This document shows positions 6,380 through 6,585 of a DNA stretch of 6,585 nucleotides, one piece after another. Source of the DNA: an uncultured Sphingomonas sp. (GTDB lineage: Bacteria; Pseudomonadota; Alphaproteobacteria; Sphingomonadales; Sphingomonadaceae). Within the stretch, counting starts at the first letter, position 1. Each line of letters starts with the position of its first letter. The translations under genes and the position numbers were made by a program. The stretch lies in the NCBI GenBank assembly GCA_946886645.1, contig CAMPIY010000097.1, positions 1 through 6,585 on the forward strand. The letters are read 5' to 3'. The notes under the pieces are model-generated. The model was not told where the DNA came from, did no database searches, and was given only the letters and a program-made list of their open reading frames with translations.

Positions 6380-6585
6380 ATGGACGTCAAGAAAGTTGCG
6401 CTGCTCATCGGAGCGCTGGTCATCGCGGTGGTTACCGCTGTCATGGCCAAGAACATGTTCACCGGAGCCGGGGCCGAGCAGGCCAATGCCGCGCCCGTCG
6501 TGCCGATGGGCCCGAAGGTGCTCGTCGCCCGCAAGGCGCTTCCGGTCGGCACCATCATCGACGCCGAGAGCCTGGCCTTCCAGGC
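6380..6585 (+). CDS. cpaB: Flp/Tad pilus assembly protein CpaB, N-terminal part (partial)
   Basis: Sixty-eight complete codons are visible before the window ends. Residues 1-5 (MDVKK) are charged, and residues 6-23 form one hydrophobic segment, an inner-membrane anchor or uncleaved signal. A short Ala/Gly-rich linker leads to VLVARKALPVGTIIDAESLAF (from about residue 47), the opening of the SAF domain typical of CpaB/RcpC. CpaB is a periplasmic component linking the Tad secretion machine to its outer-membrane channel. The gene follows cpaA in the same direction, the usual order for a cpaA-cpaB-cpaC cluster, which is therefore expected beyond the right edge. Confidence 0.88.
   Translation, partial: MDVKKVALLIGALVIAVVTAVMAKNMFTGAGAEQANAAPVVPMGPKVLVARKALPVGTIIDAESLAFQ

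Overview
The window is about 65% G+C and looks like chromosomal housekeeping DNA from an alphaproteobacterium, most likely a sphingomonad (Sphingomonas or a close relative). The signs are a split glycine dehydrogenase whose first subunit begins MRYLPL, an ispH-rnhA pair, Flp/Tad pilus genes of the cpa type, and frequent GTG/TTG starts with overlapping genes. There are no insertion sequences, CRISPR arrays, tRNA or rRNA genes, or phage signatures. The assignment comes from recalled protein similarity, not from a search.

Left block, minus strand (1-2592): a glycine-cleavage operon read right to left. It starts with a probable promoter near 2530-2555 and a tandem glycine riboswitch (about 2345-2516). 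A GC-rich hairpin (2301-2346) and a Shine-Dalgarno sequence follow, then gcvT, gcvH, a class I SAM-dependent methyltransferase, and the first 14 codons of gcvPA running off the window edge. Every junction overlaps: ATGA between gcvT and gcvH, 19 bases between gcvH and the methyltransferase, and TGATG between the methyltransferase and gcvPA. Glycine sensed by the leader should switch on the enzymes that split glycine into CO2, ammonia and a one-carbon unit on tetrahydrofolate. The methyltransferase is a passenger of unknown substrate.

Middle (2593-4706): a putative lipoprotein gene points left (GTG start at 3225). Divergent from it, ispH (last step of the MEP isoprenoid pathway) and rnhA (ribonuclease HI) point right and overlap through TTGA.

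Right block (4703-6585): an FAD-dependent oxidoreductase of the D-arginine dehydrogenase/DAO type runs leftward and converges on rnhA; the two stop codons share one CTAG. Divergent from it begins a Flp/Tad pilus cluster: cpaA (prepilin peptidase) and the 5' part of cpaB, which continues beyond the window.

I do not see an undescribed biological system. The points most worth a second look are the tandem riboswitch with a hairpin but no terminator U-run, the methyltransferase embedded in the glycine operon, and the oxidoreductase, whose amino-acid backbone-binding residues are kept while the side-chain pocket is replaced.
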